40,366 nt of DNA from Cyclobacteriaceae bacterium (GTDB taxonomy: Bacteria; Bacteroidota; Bacteroidia; Cytophagales; Cyclobacteriaceae): NCBI GenBank assembly GCA_024644875.1, contig JAHEGY010000035.1, forward strand, positions 1 through 40,366, written 5' to 3'. Below, one piece after another: positions 39,991 to 40,366 of the stretch (the first letter of the stretch is position 1; each line of letters begins with the position of its first letter). The position numbers and the translations under genes are program-made. The notes beneath the pieces are model-generated. The model was given only the letters and a program-made list of their open reading frames with translations. It did not search any database and was not told the origin of the DNA.

Positions 39991-40366
39991 TTATTCATCC
40001 CGCAGTGTGTAAGCCGGGTTCAAGGTAGCCGCACGTAATACTTTACCTCCTATGGTGACGGTGCTGATAATCAACAAGACCAGAATAGATAATACAAATG
40101 CAATAGCTCCTATTGGAACATAATAAGTCCAGATACTTGCCATCAGGGCATCCGCAAGAAAATAAGCGGCCACTGATCCGAGGACAGAAGAAATCATAAA
40201 GATGATCAAAAATTCCCTGCTGATGTTGTTGACGATGTTCATCAGGGAGGCACCCAGAACTTTCCTCACCCCGATCTCTTTCATTTTCTTAATAACATTC
40301 AAAGATACCAAGCTGAATAAACCAATAGCAGACAGGATGGTGGCGACAATCCCGAGAAATACAAAT
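39991..40366 (-). CDS. MacB/FtsX-type ABC permease, C-terminal fragment (start beyond window)
   Basis: The frame is open to the window edge, so only about 125 C-terminal residues are seen. They contain the FtsX hallmark IGLFSLVSLNVIKKMKEIG followed by VRKVLGAS, then two TM helices (EFLIIFMISSVLGSVAAYF and IGAIAFVLSILVLLIISTV). The ending NPAYTLRDE is typical of the roughly 800-residue MacB-like permeases that occur as paralogues in Bacteroidota. It is convergent with the DUF5916 gene (35 bases apart). It is not the same type as the large permease at the left edge. Confidence 0.9.
   Translation of the reverse strand, partial: FVFLGIVATILSAIGLFSLVSLNVIKKMKEIGVRKVLGASLMNIVNNISREFLIIFMISSVLGSVAAYFLADALMASIWTYYVPIGAIAFVLSILVLLIISTVTIGGKVLRAATLNPAYTLRDE

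Overview
The window looks like a chromosome segment from a Bacteroidota bacterium, probably Bacteroidales/Marinilabiliales-like, from an anoxic or marine-type habitat. The evidence is moderate AT richness, weak Shine-Dalgarno signals with several TTG/GTG starts, large paired FtsX/MacB-type permeases, a DUF5916 outer-membrane protein, Bacteroidota-style lipoproteins, and an unusually high number of twin-arginine (Tat) leaders. I cannot name a genus. No rRNA, tRNA, CRISPR array or transposase was seen.

Region A (1-19081, all on the minus strand) is a dense redox/beta-propeller cluster. In transcription order it holds two paralogous PQQ-type propeller proteins, a third one anchored by an N-terminal membrane segment, and a membrane-anchored NHL-like propeller. 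A 68-residue Tat-leader protein with four cysteines and a Tat-leader ferredoxin with four [4Fe-4S] motifs (NapG-like) follow. Next come a block of 30-bp tandem repeats, a NapH/NosR-like membrane iron-sulfur protein, a three-TM protein carrying another propeller, a fused NuoE-NuoF diaphorase, and a 2Fe-2S/FAD/4Fe-4S protein related to GltD but without its NAD(P)-binding subdomain. The cluster ends with a fifth PQQ-type propeller, a GT4 glycosyltransferase, an ABC ATPase and a very large ABC permease that runs off the window. From 15018 down to 2818 almost every junction is coupled (ATGA or GTGA overlaps, TAAATG). The parts would suit a wire from cytosolic NADH through a membrane NapH-like module to periplasmic Fe-S proteins and propellers. 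No terminal reductase, hydrogenase or formate dehydrogenase is present. This is the best candidate here for an undescribed system.

Region B (19262-26758, minus strand) is a six-gene operon whose enzymes nearly all carry export signals: a DegT/DnrJ-type PLP enzyme (Tat lipoprotein), a neutral-ceramidase-like hydrolase, a DUF362 protein, an amidohydrolase/deacetylase, a RidA-family deaminase and a SelA/DgaE-like PLP enzyme. The last three suggest an envelope-located route: deacylation of an N-acyl amino compound, beta-elimination, then enamine/imine hydrolysis.

Region C (27197-33448) holds an FG-GAP propeller lipoprotein, two Gfo/Idh/MocA oxidoreductases (one with a Tat leader), a Tat-leader sugar-phosphate-isomerase-like TIM barrel and, on the plus strand, a divergent guanylate-kinase-like P-loop protein.

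Region D (33677-39955, plus strand) holds a class III nucleotide cyclase with TolB-like and TPR domains, a lipoprotein amidohydrolase, and a CBM9-like/DUF5916 outer-membrane protein. The right edge (39991-40366, minus strand) is the C-terminus of another MacB/FtsX-type permease. Regulatory candidates are a CRP/FNR-type palindrome placed near -43 of a Bacteroidota -7 box (17796-17842) and a second palindrome ahead of the cluster (19132-19152).
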